A stretch of DNA of 64,000 nucleotides from Streptomyces sp. MUM 2J (GCF_022414535.1 NZ_JADWYM010000007.1:62001-126000); one strand, 5' to 3'; shown: positions 51,901 to 60,849, counted from the stretch's first letter. The notes: generated by a model not told the origin, from the letters alone. Translations and numbers: made by a program.

Positions 51901-51923
51901 GTTCAAGTCCCCCCTCGGACACC
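51901..51923. repeat. attR core (23-bp direct repeat)
   Basis: Exact copy of 44553-44575. Only the T-arm 3' half and acceptor end of the tRNA are present, so it is not a second tRNA gene. Confidence 0.95.
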
Positions 51924-51938
51924 GAAGCAGGATCATTT

Positions 51939-51972
51939 GAACCCCGGTCCCGGTTGGGGCCGGGGTTCTTCG
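51939..51972 (+). terminator. Original tRNA-Leu terminator, now displaced
   Basis: GAACCCCGG (51939-51947), 12-base loop, CCGGGGTTC (51960-51968), then TTCG. It sits just outside attR, so before integration it followed the tRNA directly. Confidence 0.65.
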
Positions 51973-52210
51973 TTTCGGTGGGCAGGGGTTCGCGCGGGCG
52001 TTCCACATCTGTGCCCCGATGCCAGGCGCGTCGGACATGATCGCCCCTGCATGCTTGTGGGGGTTTCTTTCACCGCATCCGGTGCGGAGCCCAGCTGTGT
52101 CGAGTAGCGGACACGGCTGCCGCCGGCACGGGCGGTGGTCTGCGGAGCGAAGGCCGACCTGCACTCCGACTGCGTACGTTGTCCCGCGTGCCCGGGCGGC
52201 ACGCCTTCTT

Positions 52211-53764
52211 CTAGGTGTCCGCCGCGATCTCGATGCGGGCTCCGCGCACTTGGATCCGGGCACTCGGCAGTGGTCCGGTCGCAGGACCGCCCAGCACCGT
52301 GCCGTCCTCGACGGCGAACGTGCTGCCGTGACACGGGCAATGGATCGCGCCATCGCTGATCTCGGTCACTGTGCAGCCCTGATGTGTACAAACTGCGGTG
52401 AACGCCCGGAACACGTCCGGTTCAGGCTGGGTGACGACGATTTGCTGCTCCACCAGGACCAGACCGCCGCCGACGGGGATGTCCGCCGTTTCTGCGATCA
52501 CCTTCCCCGCGGAGGCGTCGCTTTCCCCTGCAGCGGTACCGCGCTCGTTGGGAACGCCGCCGTCGGGGGCGGACTTGCTCGCGGAAGAGTGGCTCGCGGT
52601 GGGACTGCTTCCGGCGGTCGCTCCGCCGCCGCTCTCAGCGTCGACGGTCGCACCGGGACTGGCGGTGGCGGTCGTGGTCATGCTGTCCGGGCTGGTGGAC
52701 GGGCGATCGGCCGGCGTTGGGCCACCGGCGCCTCGCCGCTCCTCGTCAAGGCTCTTCCACGCCGCGATGCCGATCCCGAGGCCGCCTCCGCCCACGGCGA
52801 CCGCGGCCAGGGAGGCCAGCGCCCGGCGTCGTGAGGGCCATGCAGGAGTGGGGCCGGGCCACATGGCGGGTGACACGGCGAGCGGGATATCGGACGGTGT
52901 ACCGGAAGCCTTGGCGGCCTCGGGCGGCGTCGGCGGGACGCGCTCCGGTCCCCCAGGGCTGTCCGGGACCCAAGGGGCGTGGGGTGGCTCCGGGGTGTCG
53001 GGAACCTCTGAGTCTGCGGCGGTAGCCGGAACCGGCGGGCGAAGGGCCGAGTTGCGTACCAGCGCCACCAGATCCGCCGTGCCGGTGCCGCTGCCCTCCG
53101 GCCGCGGAAGCCCCTTTCTCACGGCTGCCCACAGCACCCTGCGATAGATCTCGCCCAGGCCGAGCAGTTCCGGCCCGTCGGGAACGCCGTCCTGCAGCAA
53201 GGCGATCAGCTCGCCGGTGAACGCGGTGTGCACAGCTCCCTCGGGCGCGAGGGCGACTCCGTTCGGCGGGGCCGAGGCGAGTACGTACGTCCCCTGGATC
53301 GCCGTCAGACTGAGCACCGCACCCAGGCCGGGAACGGCCCGCCCGCTGAAACAGCAGTCGAGTACCACGATCCGGTTGTCCGCACCACACTGTGACAACA
53401 CCTCCCGCAGTACGTCGTACTCCAGAGCGCTTACCCTCAGCTCCGCCGGATCCGTGTCCGCCATTGCCAGGAAGAGTTCGCCCCGTGCGCCGAGCAGCCC
53501 GTGACCGGCGAAGTAGACGACAAGCGTGTCCTCGGCCGCCCTCGCCGCGCTCTGCAATGCGCCGTACGCCGCTCGTGCGTCGGCCGGATCCGACACCACC
53601 GTGCACTGTCCGGCCGGGATCGACCCGAGCACAGGGTCCCCCAGGATCGCCGCGAGGTCGGTGAGGTTGCGTCGGACCGCCGGCACGTCCGGGAGGTCGG
53701 GCGATCGGTGGGTGCTCGTGCCGATCAGTATCGCTTGCGATCGCGCGGGGTCGGGCAGCCGCAC
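52211..53764 (-). CDS. Caspase-fold peptidase fused to a membrane segment and Rieske 2Fe-2S domain
   Basis: A 517-residue fusion. Residues 8-235 form a C14 caspase-like domain with His 88 in VVYFAGHGLLG and Cys 138 in IVVLDCCFSG. A Pro-rich linker follows, then PSRRRALASLAAVAVGGG (near 295-315), a Tat-like twin-arginine/hydrophobic segment, a long Ser/Thr/Ala linker, and a C-terminal Rieske domain with CTHQGC and HCPCHGSTF carrying all cluster ligands and the disulfide cysteines. Topology would put the protease inside and the iron-sulfur domain outside the membrane. The EACC1-like gene ends 2 bases before the GTG start, matching the EACC1-associated caspases of actinobacterial conflict systems. 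Confidence 0.85.
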   Translation of the reverse strand: MRLPDPARSQAILIGTSTHRSPDLPDVPAVRRNLTDLAAILGDPVLGSIPAGQCTVVSDPADARAAYGALQSAARAAEDTLVVYFAGHGLLGARGELFLAMADTDPAELRVSALEYDVLREVLSQCGADNRIVVLDCCFSGRAVPGLGAVLSLTAIQGTYVLASAPPNGVALAPEGAVHTAFTGELIALLQDGVPDGPELLGLGEIYRRVLWAAVRKGLPRPEGSGTGTADLVALVRNSALRPPVPATAADSEVPDTPEPPHAPWVPDSPGGPERVPPTPPEAAKASGTPSDIPLAVSPAMWPGPTPAWPSRRRALASLAAVAVGGGGLGIGIAAWKSLDEERRGAGGPTPADRPSTSPDSMTTTATASPGATVDAESGGGATAGSSPTASHSSASKSAPDGGVPNERGTAAGESDASAGKVIAETADIPVGGGLVLVEQQIVVTQPEPDVFRAFTAVCTHQGCTVTEISDGAIHCPCHGSTFAVEDGTVLGGPATGPLPSARIQVRGARIEIAADT

Positions 53765-53766
53765 TC

Positions 53767-54195
53767 TCAGGTGGTCCTGTCGCCGTCGACCGGTGTGGTG
53801 GGCGTGGCGTCCGGCGCCAGCACGGGCCCGCCCAAAGCGGCCTCCAGGAACCGGCCGACCTCCGCTGCGTCCACAGGACGCCTGGCGTCCAGGCTCAGGC
53901 TGCGCCCGTCCTGCGTGGTGAGGGTCAGCATCGCCCCCGACGATCCCGTGCCGCGGGCCCGCCGGGATCTCAGCCAGCCGGTCAGAGACTGGCCCAGCGT
54001 GGTGGCGAGCGCCCCTGCGGCCCCTGAGATGCAACTTTCGATCACCAACTCGGGAAGAGACCCCAAGGACCCGGGCGTCGGCGAATGCTCCCGGCGTAGG
54101 AGGCCGCGCAATCGTGGCTCCCGGCGGAGCCAGTCGCCAAGCTCGTCCATCAGACGGTCGTCCTCAGACCTCATCCGAACGGTTCCCACTGGCAC
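53767..54195 (-). CDS. EACC1-like effector-associated component
   Basis: A 142-residue protein: VRMRSEDDRLMDELGDWLRREPRLRG, then LPELVIESCISGAAGALATTLGQSLTGWL, then a strand pair LTLTTQDGRSLSLDARRPVDAAEVGRFLEAAL. This matches the effector-associated constant component 1 pattern: an N-terminal helix, a small hydrophobic patch and a C-terminal alpha/beta element. In the family it is found next to caspases and other effectors and is thought to link sensor and effector. Start uncertain (GTG 54195 or 54189, ATG 54174). Confidence 0.78.
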   Translation of the reverse strand: MPVGTVRMRSEDDRLMDELGDWLRREPRLRGLLRREHSPTPGSLGSLPELVIESCISGAAGALATTLGQSLTGWLRSRRARGTGSSGAMLTLTTQDGRSLSLDARRPVDAAEVGRFLEAALGGPVLAPDATPTTPVDGDRTT

Positions 54196-54650
54196 CCCCT
54201 CTTGTCGAGGCGACCAGTGTGGCCTCCGGCTCCGGGCGTACGCGGGATTTGTCTCGAATGGCTCTTTCTTAGGTCAATCCTGATCGCAACAGGTACGTGT
54301 CTGGCGCTGCGCGCCCTCGCGCGCCGGGATAACCGTCCCCGACGCGTGCTCCCCAGGTCCGTGCCAGGGTGGATCTCGGACCTTCTCGCCGCCGAGCCGC
54401 AGTTCCTCTTCTTCAGGCTCGAAGGGCGATTCGGTGCGGCCGAGAGAAGGGCGTGGCGCCGGTGCACTCGAGAGAGTACCGCTCTGCCCCCACCCGCGGC
54501 TCGCCCCGGCCCTGTGCCCGGGCCGGTAAGGTCGCCGGCGGCGCCGATCCGCCCCGCGGAAATGCTGAGGCGGGCGGGAAGGCTCTCCCGGCATCATGGG
54601 CGTGCCGTGATCGCGACCGGCGGCACGGCGCGGCACCGCCTGGGGGAACC
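54196..54650. other. Divergent intergenic region, no convincing gene
   Basis: About 455 bases between the leftward EACC1 gene and the rightward nucleotidyltransferase gene. A rightward frame 54202-54654 is open but has no ribosome binding site and an erratic third-position pattern. 54250-54300 is less GC-rich and probably holds the caspase operon promoter. Confidence 0.4.
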
Positions 54651-55367
54651 ATGACCGTCAAGAACGTCCTGCTGGCCGGCGTGGTCGGCTCCACCGCCTA
54701 CGGCCTGGCCCGCGAGGGCTCCGACATCGACCGGCTCGGCCTGTTCGCCGCGCCCACCGAGGAACTGCACGGCCTGCACCGGCCGAAGGAGTCCCACGTC
54801 GGCACGGCACCGGACCGCACGTTCCACGAGGCAGGCAAGTGGTGCCGGCTTGCGCTCGGCGGCAACCCGACGGTGACGGAACTCGTCTGGCTGCCCGAGG
54901 AGCTCTACGAGGTGCGCACCCCGCTCGGCGACGAACTCATCGGCATCCGCGCGTCCTTCCTGAGCGCCACCCGGGTCCGCGATGCCTACCTCGGCTACGC
55001 CACGCAGCAGTTCAGGAAGCTGCTCGGCCGCGGCGACGGCGCCCTCTCCGCCGAAGTGGGCCGGCGCACCGCCAAGCACGCCCGCCATCTGAAGCGGCTG
55101 TGCGCGCAGGGCCTCGAACTGTACGCGACGGGCCGGCTGACCGTCCGGGTCGAGGACCCGGAGGCCTATCACCGCTTCGGCGAGCGGGTCGCCGCGGATC
55201 CCACGGCCGCCGCGCCCCTGATGCGCAGGTTCGAGGAGGCCTTCGACACCACCCCGAGCGTCCTGCCGCACCGCCCCGACGAGTCGGCCGCCGAGGCCTG
55301 GCTGCTCCGTGTCCGCCGCGCCTTCTACCTTGCCGGTGAGTCGATCCGGGACGGATCGACCTCATGA
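54651..55367 (+). CDS. Nucleotidyltransferase-superfamily protein (YcgL-like)
   Basis: A 238-residue protein of the polymerase-beta fold. The active-site motif is VVGSTAYGLAREGSDIDRLGLF, the G-S-x-x-x-G/D-x-D signature, with a third acidic residue likely in TELVWLP. The helical C-terminal half contains AYLGYATQQFRKLLGR and RHLKRLCAQGLELYATGRLTVR. Related bacteriophage and bacterial proteins act in RNA repair or NMP transfer, but the function of this group is unclear. GGGGGAA precedes ATG. Single gene. Confidence 0.8.
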   Translation: MTVKNVLLAGVVGSTAYGLAREGSDIDRLGLFAAPTEELHGLHRPKESHVGTAPDRTFHEAGKWCRLALGGNPTVTELVWLPEELYEVRTPLGDELIGIRASFLSATRVRDAYLGYATQQFRKLLGRGDGALSAEVGRRTAKHARHLKRLCAQGLELYATGRLTVRVEDPEAYHRFGERVAADPTAAAPLMRRFEEAFDTTPSVLPHRPDESAAEAWLLRVRRAFYLAGESIRDGSTS

Positions 55368-55483
55368 TCGCTTTTCGTTATTTCCCGTCCGTTGACTGTG
55401 CGTCGACGCTGTCGCTACTTTTCGGCGGATCGCGGGTGGAGGCCGGGGAGGTGCCCCCACCCTCCCGATGGGGAGAGTGACGT

Positions 55484-56284
55484 ATGAGACGGTCCGTACC
55501 GGCCGCGCTGGCTCTGGTGTGCGCGGGGGCACTGACCCTGGGGGCGTGTGGCGACGACGACGGCAGTGCGGGCGCGTCCGCGTCCGGTACGGAGGCAGGG
55601 GCGCAGGACCAGGCACTGCCCGCGGTCTCCGAACCCGCCGCGGCGCCCGCGAGTGCTGCCCCGTCCACCGAGGACTTCGGCTGCCTGAAGGGAAAGCAGA
55701 AGGACAGGTCGATCCTCTTCAAGGACACCGACGGCAACGACGTCCACGCCTACGAGACGGGCAGCGGCACCACCGGCGTCATCCTGTCCCACCAGGTCGA
55801 CAACGACGTGTGCGCCTGGATCCCGCGGGCCGACGAACTGGCGGAGGACGGCTACCGGGTGATCGCCGTCAACAGCAACGGCTCCGAGGTCGGGGAGATC
55901 CGCGGCGCCGCCGAGGTGCTGCGCGGCCAGGGCGTGCGCAAACTGCTCCTGATGGGGACGTCCAAGGGCGGCACCGCCTCCCTCGTCGCCGTCCCGCAGG
56001 TGAAGCCGTCCGTCGCGGCCGTGGTGTCGATCTCCGGCCGCTCCCGGTTCAACGCCATGGACGCCGCCGCGATCGTGCCCGACCTGTCCCTGCCCATGTA
56101 CTTCATCGCGGCCGAGGACGACGGCCTGCCCGCCGACGAGGCCCGGGAGCTGAGCGCGCTGGCGAGGAACTCGGCGGGCGCGAAACTCGACATCGTGCCG
56201 GGCGCCGCGCACGGCAACGAACTCCTGCGCGAACACCCCTCGGTGTGGGCCGACATCAAGGCCTTCCTGGCCGAGTACCGCTGA
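55484..56284 (+). CDS. Secreted alpha/beta-hydrolase lipoprotein
   Basis: A 266-residue lipoprotein with lipobox TLGAC and a Ser/Ala/Pro-rich linker. The hydrolase fold shows VILSHQVDNDVCAW (oxyanion region), LLLMGTSKGGTASLVA with the nucleophile Ser in G-x-S-x-G, FIAAEDDGL with Asp and PGAAHGNELL with His. Likely an extracellular esterase or lipase-like enzyme attached to the membrane outer face. GGGGAG before ATG. Substrate unknown. Confidence 0.85.
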   Translation: MRRSVPAALALVCAGALTLGACGDDDGSAGASASGTEAGAQDQALPAVSEPAAAPASAAPSTEDFGCLKGKQKDRSILFKDTDGNDVHAYETGSGTTGVILSHQVDNDVCAWIPRADELAEDGYRVIAVNSNGSEVGEIRGAAEVLRGQGVRKLLLMGTSKGGTASLVAVPQVKPSVAAVVSISGRSRFNAMDAAAIVPDLSLPMYFIAAEDDGLPADEARELSALARNSAGAKLDIVPGAAHGNELLREHPSVWADIKAFLAEYR

Positions 56285-56304
56285 CGACCCCGGCTTTCGG
56301 GGCC

Positions 56305-56359
56305 CGACATCCGGCACCCGGCACCCGCCGCTCGACATCCGGCACCCGGCACCCGCCGC
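56305..56359. repeat. 27-bp direct repeat, two copies
   Basis: 56305-56331 and 56333-56359 are identical (each begins CGACATCCGGC and ends ACCCGCCGC), one base apart. Each unit holds GGCACCCGGCACCC, itself an internal repeat. Just after the hydrolase stop. Confidence 0.8.
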
Positions 56360-56434
56360 CCGATGCCGGGCGTCCGGCACGCGGAAAACCGCGTGCCCCC
56401 TCACGGCCCGCTTCCCTACACTCGCAACGCCAGC

Positions 56435-56469
56435 GCGCGCCGCCCCAGGACGGAAGACCGGCGGCGCGC
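56435..56469 (+). promoter_or_regulatory. Strong hairpin in the EF-G leader
   Basis: GCGCGCCGCC (56435-56444), 15-base loop, GGCGGCGCGC (56460-56469). A perfect 10-bp all-GC stem, 30 bases before the leader ORF start. Could be a terminator of the upstream gene or an attenuator. Confidence 0.55.
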
Positions 56470-56498
56470 CGCAGTCGACGAGTGAGGGGAGCCCGGCC

Positions 56499-56615
56499 GT
56501 GCGTGACCGCACCGCTGTCGCCGCTTCCCGCGCCCGCTACGAGGTGATCCTCGTGTCTCCTGCCGTCCGGTGCCCGCTGCGCGGCCGGCACCGGAGGCCC
56601 GCGACGTCCACCTGA
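56499..56615 (+). CDS. Possible 38-residue leader peptide upstream of EF-G paralogue
   Basis: GTG 56499 with GGGGAG eight bases upstream encodes MRDRTAVAASRARYEVILVS, then an Arg-rich end. It ends 90 bases before the EF-G start. Codon bias is Streptomyces-like. Its position after a strong hairpin fits a leader peptide for translation-dependent control, but a chance ORF is possible. Confidence 0.4.
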   Translation: MRDRTAVAASRARYEVILVSPAVRCPLRGRHRRPATST

Positions 56616-56705
56616 GTACGCCCACCGATCGGCCGTACCGGCATCCGAACGACGTCCGGGACATCGCGCTGCCCCCTGCCGTACCACTTCGAAGGACCAA
56701 GGGCC

Positions 56706-58769
56706 GTGCGCCACGCATACGACCGTCACCCCGTCGACCCGCTCGGAACCGTCCGCAACCTGGGCATCCTCGCCCACGTCGACGCCGGCAAGACCACCGT
56801 CACCGAACGGATCCTCTACACCACCGGTACCACCCACAGGCGCGGCGAGGTCCACGACGGCACCACCGTCACCGACTTCGACCCGCAGGAACGAGACCGC
56901 GGCATCACCATCTTCGCCGCGGCCGTCAGCTGTGCCTGGGACGGCCACCGCGTCAACCTGATCGACACCCCCGGGCACGTCGACTTCGCCGACGAGGTGG
57001 AGCGTTCGCTGCGCGTCCTGGACGGCGCCGTCGCCGTGTTCGACGCCGTGGCGGGCGTGGAACCGCAGAGTGAGACGGTGTGGCGCCAGGCCGACCGGCA
57101 CGGGGTCCCGCGCATCGCCTTCGTCAACAAGCTGGACCGGGCGGGCGCCGACCTGGACGCGGCCGTCGCCTCGATCCGTAAGCGGCTCCATCCGGCCCCG
57201 CTGGTCGTCCAGTTGCCCATCGGAACGGAGGACGGCTTCACCGGCGTCGTCGACCTGCTCCGCATGCGGGCGCTGACCTGGACGGACGGATGTGACGGCG
57301 TGGCCGAGGGGCCCGTCCCGAAGGAGCTCGACGAGCAGGCGCGGCAACGGCGGCGGCTGCTGGAGGAGCAGGTCGCCGAGTTGCACGCGGGCGCGTTGGA
57401 GGAGTTCTGCACCGCGTCGCAGGTGTCGGCGCCCACGCTCGCCGCCGCTCTGCGGGAGCTGACCGGCAGCGGCGAGGGTGTGGTCGTGCTGTGCGGGTCG
57501 GCCTACCGCAACCGTGGGATCGAACCGCTGCTCGACGCCGTCGTGGCCTATCTGCCCTCGCCCGCCGGGCGGCCACCCGTGCGGGGCGTCCTGGACGGCG
57601 CGGACGAGGAGCGGCCCGCCGACCCGGCGGCGCCGTTCGCGGCGCTGGTGTTCAAGGTGCAGGCCACGCCGACGGGGCGCCTGACGTACCTGCGGATCTA
57701 TTCGGGGACGATCGAGAAGGGGGACACCGTGCGGGACGCCGGCGCCGGCCGCACCGAACGGATCGGCCGGATCCTGCGCGTGCGCGCCGACCGGCACGCG
57801 CCGTTGGAGCGGGCCGTCGCGGGCGACATCGTCGCCGTGACCGGGCCGAGGTCCGCCCGCGCCGGTTCGACCCTGTGCGCCCCCGGGGCCCCGCTGGTCC
57901 TGGAACCGCCGGGCGTCGCCGACCCGGTGGTCTCGGTCGCGGTCGAGGCGCGGCGCGGCACCGACACCGGGCGGCTGGCCGGCGCGCTCGCGCGGATCGC
58001 CGAGGAGGACCCGTCGCTGGCCGTGCGCACCGAACCGGAGACGGGCCAGACCGTGCTGTCCGGCATGGGCGAACTCCACCTGGAGGTCGCGGCGGAGAGA
58101 CTGCGGCGTGACCACGGTCTGGAGGTCAACGTCGGCCGGCCGGCTGTCAGTCACCGTGAGACGGTGGCGCGTGGTGTGTCCGGGCTGGTGTTCCGGCATG
58201 TCAAACAGGACGGTGGGGCCGGCCAGTTCGCGCACGTAGTCCTCGACGTCGCCCCCCTGGGCGTCGACGGCGGCTTCGAGTTCCGCTCCGCCGTCGTCGG
58301 CGGCCGGGTGCCGCAGGAGTACGTCCGCGCGGTCGAGGCCGGCTGCCGGGAGGCCCTCGCCGAGGGCCCCCTCGGCGGGCACCGGGTGACCGGTCTGCGG
58401 GTGACGCTGACCGACGGCTCGACCCATGTGAAGGACTCCTCGGAGACGGCGTTCCGCACGGCCGGCCGGTTCGGGCTCCGCGAGGCGCTGCGGGCCTGCG
58501 CGATGACCCTGCTGGAACCGGTCGCCGAGGTGACCGTCACGGTGCCCGAGGACGCGGTCGGCACGGTCCTCGGCGACCTCGCGGCCCGCCGCGGACAGGT
58601 CACCGGCTCGGAGGTCCGCCCGGGGGCCGCGGTCGTCACCGCGACCGTGCCGCTGACCGGGCTGTTCGGCTACGCCACCCGGCTGCGCAGCCGCACCCGG
58701 GGCCGCGGCACCTTCACGGCCCGGCCCAGCGGCTACGCGCCGGCCCCGGCGCCGTCCGCGGCGGCGTAG
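56706..58769 (+). CDS. Elongation factor G paralogue (FusB/EF-G2-like)
   Basis: A 687-residue GTPase with all five EF-G domains. G1 is [13 protein letters not shown], switch [11 protein letters not shown]3 [15 protein letters not shown]4 FVNKLDRAG; domain II has [14 protein letters not shown]; domain IV has the [10 protein letters not shown] loop region, and domain V ends [17 protein letters not shown]. Shorter domain IV-V details and the lack of rpsL, rpsG or tuf neighbours mark it as a paralogue of the main fusA; such copies in Streptomyces can act in fusidic-acid or ribosome-recycling responses. GTG start with GAAGGA upstream. Confidence 0.88.
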   Translation: MRHAYDRHPVDPLGTVRNLGILAHVDAGKTTVTERILYTTGTTHRRGEVHDGTTVTDFDPQERDRGITIFAAAVSCAWDGHRVNLIDTPGHVDFADEVERSLRVLDGAVAVFDAVAGVEPQSETVWRQADRHGVPRIAFVNKLDRAGADLDAAVASIRKRLHPAPLVVQLPIGTEDGFTGVVDLLRMRALTWTDGCDGVAEGPVPKELDEQARQRRRLLEEQVAELHAGALEEFCTASQVSAPTLAAALRELTGSGEGVVVLCGSAYRNRGIEPLLDAVVAYLPSPAGRPPVRGVLDGADEERPADPAAPFAALVFKVQATPTGRLTYLRIYSGTIEKGDTVRDAGAGRTERIGRILRVRADRHAPLERAVAGDIVAVTGPRSARAGSTLCAPGAPLVLEPPGVADPVVSVAVEARRGTDTGRLAGALARIAEEDPSLAVRTEPETGQTVLSGMGELHLEVAAERLRRDHGLEVNVGRPAVSHRETVARGVSGLVFRHVKQDGGAGQFAHVVLDVAPLGVDGGFEFRSAVVGGRVPQEYVRAVEAGCREALAEGPLGGHRVTGLRVTLTDGSTHVKDSSETAFRTAGRFGLREALRACAMTLLEPVAEVTVTVPEDAVGTVLGDLAARRGQVTGSEVRPGAAVVTATVPLTGLFGYATRLRSRTRGRGTFTARPSGYAPAPAPSAAA

Positions 58770-58855
58770 GGGGTGCCGGGTGGCCCCGCCCCTGCGCGGG
58801 CGGGGCCACCCGGGTCGGGCGAGCGGCGGTGGCGGGGGGCGGGGCGGAAGGGCAC

Positions 58856-60661
58856 CTACGGGTAGGACACCACGGTGGACGGGATCGTGGACGTCCCCGA
58901 GGTCGGTGCCCCGGTGTCGTTGATCACGTGCTCGTACTGCCCGTTGCCGCCGAGCGAGATCACCAGCACGTCGTGGAAGCGCACGCCGGGACGCTCGGGG
59001 GCGGCGAAGCCGTGGTGCTGCACGATCGTCGGGTCGGCGTTGTAGAAGCAGTAGCTGCCCAGCCCCCACGCCTCGTGCTCGGTGACGTGGTCGCCGACCT
59101 TGTACGCGGCGTAGCCCTTGACGGAGCCGTTCTGGATCGCGGCCTGGTCGGGGGCGTCGTAGGCCTTCTCGTTCTGGAAGAAGACGGTGCGTCCGCGCTG
59201 CCCGTACCACTGCACGTCGTACTTGTTGAAGTGCTCCACGAACAGGCCGGTGCACAGTACGTCGTCACCGTTGACGACGAGGCCGTAGTCGGCCCGGTTG
59301 GTCTCCCAGCCGACCCCGGTGCCGTGGTCGGCGCGCCAGATCCAGGTGTGGTCGACGATGGTGTGCCGGTTGTTCACCACCATGCCGATGGCGGCGCGTC
59401 CGGCGCCGGCCCCTCCGACGCGGACGAACACGTCCTGCACGGTCGTCGGGTTGGCGCGGTGGTCGCGCCACGCGCCGCGGGGCCCGATCTCCAGCAGGGC
59501 GGGGGAGCCGACCGGCCCGGCGTCGACGAGGAACCCGGCCAGCCGGACCCCGCCGACGTCGGCCACCCTCAGGGCGGTGACGCCGTTGCCGGGCACCAGA
59601 GTGGCGTAGCCGAGCCCCAGGACGACCGTGTTCGGCCGGTTCACCCGGACCGGCTCGTCCAGGTGGTAGACACCGGGCGTCAGCAACAGGTGCAGTCCCT
59701 GCGCCAGGGCCTGGTTGAGCGTGGCCGCGCCGTCGCCGGGCGCGGCCACGTAGAACCGCTCCAGCGGCAGGGACGTGCCCCGCGGTGTGCCGCCGTCCCA
59801 GCTCACACCGCGCGCGTTCGTCCGCTTCGCCGGCAGGAAGACGCGGAACGCGTCGCCGTCGACGTGGAGGAACGGCTTCTCGCGGGAGACCGGTGTGGTG
59901 TCGAGCGTGGTGTACGGCGGGTTCGGGAAGCTCTGCGCGGGCGCGCCCTCGACACCGGAGAACACCATGTTCCACACGGCGTTGACCCAGCCGCCGACCG
60001 CGCTGTCCCGGGTGTACCACTGCTGCTGGGAGTACGGCCCGACCTGGCCGTCGACGCGGCTGTCGGCGATGTAGCCGCCGCTGGCCCAACCGTAGCCGGA
60101 GGGAGCCAGGTTCAGGCTCCCGCGCACGTGCATCCGCCGGAACGGAGCGGCCTGGGCGACCGCCCAGCGGTTGGTGCCGTTGGCGGGGACCAGGGCGAGG
60201 TTCTCCGCGGAGCGCCAGAAGTTCTGGGTGGCGTTGCCGCCGAACCAGCCGGCGTCGACGGTGACATCGCCGTTGATCGTGGTGTCGTCGGGGGAGAGAC
60301 CCAGGCCCGCGATCGAGGTGTAGAAGCCGAGCTGCGCGTTGAGCCCGTCATAGGTACCCGGCTTGAACAGCAGTGCGTGGCGGCCGGTGCCGAACTGGGC
60401 CGACTCCTGCCGCCGGAAGACGTCGTCCAGCCGCTCCTGGATGCCGGGCGTCGACGGGTCGAAGACGAGCACGTTCGGCCCGAGGTCGCCGCCGCCGCGC
60501 AGTACGGGGCGGCAGGGCCGGCGGGAGGCGGGGGCGGCGGACGCCGGTCCTGCCGACAGCCCGGCCAGCGCGGGCGCGACCGCGGCGGCGGCGCCGAGTA
60601 CGGCTCTGCGACCGACGGCCGGGTGGTGCGGGGGTGCGGAGTCGCGGGAGGCGGAAGACAT
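58856..60661 (-). CDS. Tat-exported right-handed beta-helix protein
   Basis: A 601-residue secreted protein. The N-terminus has a twin-arginine signal (VGRRAVLGAAAAVAPALAG). The mature chain has repeated beta-helix turns (LLFKPGTYDGLNAQLGFYTSI, VNRPNTVVLGLGYATLVPGNGVTAL, VVNNRHTIVDHTWIWRADHG) like GH55/pectate-lyase-type enzymes and the proteins often mis-named adenylyl cyclase in Streptomyces. I cannot name catalytic residues. ATG 60661 has AGGAG upstream; the longer frame lacks one. Divergent from a sugar importer, so a polysaccharide-degrading role is likely. Confidence 0.75.
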   Translation of the reverse strand: MSSASRDSAPPHHPAVGRRAVLGAAAAVAPALAGLSAGPASAAPASRRPCRPVLRGGGDLGPNVLVFDPSTPGIQERLDDVFRRQESAQFGTGRHALLFKPGTYDGLNAQLGFYTSIAGLGLSPDDTTINGDVTVDAGWFGGNATQNFWRSAENLALVPANGTNRWAVAQAAPFRRMHVRGSLNLAPSGYGWASGGYIADSRVDGQVGPYSQQQWYTRDSAVGGWVNAVWNMVFSGVEGAPAQSFPNPPYTTLDTTPVSREKPFLHVDGDAFRVFLPAKRTNARGVSWDGGTPRGTSLPLERFYVAAPGDGAATLNQALAQGLHLLLTPGVYHLDEPVRVNRPNTVVLGLGYATLVPGNGVTALRVADVGGVRLAGFLVDAGPVGSPALLEIGPRGAWRDHRANPTTVQDVFVRVGGAGAGRAAIGMVVNNRHTIVDHTWIWRADHGTGVGWETNRADYGLVVNGDDVLCTGLFVEHFNKYDVQWYGQRGRTVFFQNEKAYDAPDQAAIQNGSVKGYAAYKVGDHVTEHEAWGLGSYCFYNADPTIVQHHGFAAPERPGVRFHDVLVISLGGNGQYEHVINDTGAPTSGTSTIPSTVVSYP

Positions 60662-60731
60662 GGGGCGGCTCTCCTGTGTCGTCAGCGTCGGGGAGCACCG
60701 GCAGGTTCGGGAAGTGAACGGCCGGTGGTGA

Positions 60732-60745
60732 TGGGAGCGCTCTCT
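60732..60745. promoter_or_regulatory. LacI-family (CebR-like) operator
   Basis: TGGGAGCGCTCTCT matches the CebR-type box TGGGAGCGCTCCCA at 12 of 14 positions. It lies between the divergent beta-helix protein and sugar importer genes, 71 bases upstream of the former's start, and fits carbohydrate-specific repression. Confidence 0.7.
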
Positions 60746-60820
60746 TGTCGGGGAATGGTTCATTGCTGAAATGAATGCGTCAAGAGGTCCGGCAGAGTTC
60801 GGCGAGGTCTGTGCAAACCC

Positions 60821-60849
60821 TTGACGAACGAGGCCGGCGAGGTTTAACT
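60821..60849 (+). promoter_or_regulatory. Candidate promoter of the importer operon
   Basis: TTGACG (60821-60826), 17 bases, TTAACT (60844-60849): good spacing and near-consensus hexamers about 50 bases before the binding-protein start. Confidence 0.55.

Larger units (their letters stand above)
44553..51923. mobile_element. Integrated genetic element at tRNA-Leu
   Basis: A 7.4-kb segment between exact 23-bp direct repeats made of the 3' end of tRNA-Leu. A tyrosine integrase gene lies next to the tRNA, reading toward it, as in actinomycete integrative elements and prophages. Bases look visibly less GC-rich than the flanks. Replication (RepSA/Pra), transfer (Tra/Spd) and excisionase genes are absent and the integrase is truncated, so it appears immobilised unless helped in trans. 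Cargo is a single leftward operon from 51518 to 46342. Confidence 0.88.
51519..52210. other. Right end of the element and flank, no gene
   Basis: About 690 bases. In order: operon promoter region with CTATGCGTG repeats, arm-type palindrome at 51753, a stem-loop with T4 at 51826, attR at 51901, a second stem-loop at 51939, then about 240 bases of chromosome before the end of the caspase-Rieske gene. No excisionase ORF was found. Confidence 0.6.
56285..56705. other. Leader region of the EF-G paralogue
   Basis: About 420 bases containing, in order, a 27-bp direct repeat, a 10-bp-stem hairpin and a short ORF (listed separately). The distance to the EF-G start is unusually long for the window, suggesting a regulated 5' leader. 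Confidence 0.5.

Noticed and set aside
51880..51923. Second tRNA-Leu gene
   Set aside because: Only the 23-bp T-arm/acceptor end is present; no D arm or anticodon stem precedes it. It is attR.
52211..54034. Caspase gene starting at 54034
   Set aside because: The added 90 residues are antiphase to the EACC1 gene and Arg/Gly-rich without domain content.
54202..54654. Rightward 150-residue ORF
   Set aside because: No ribosome binding site, erratic codon bias, and it runs through the probable promoter region.
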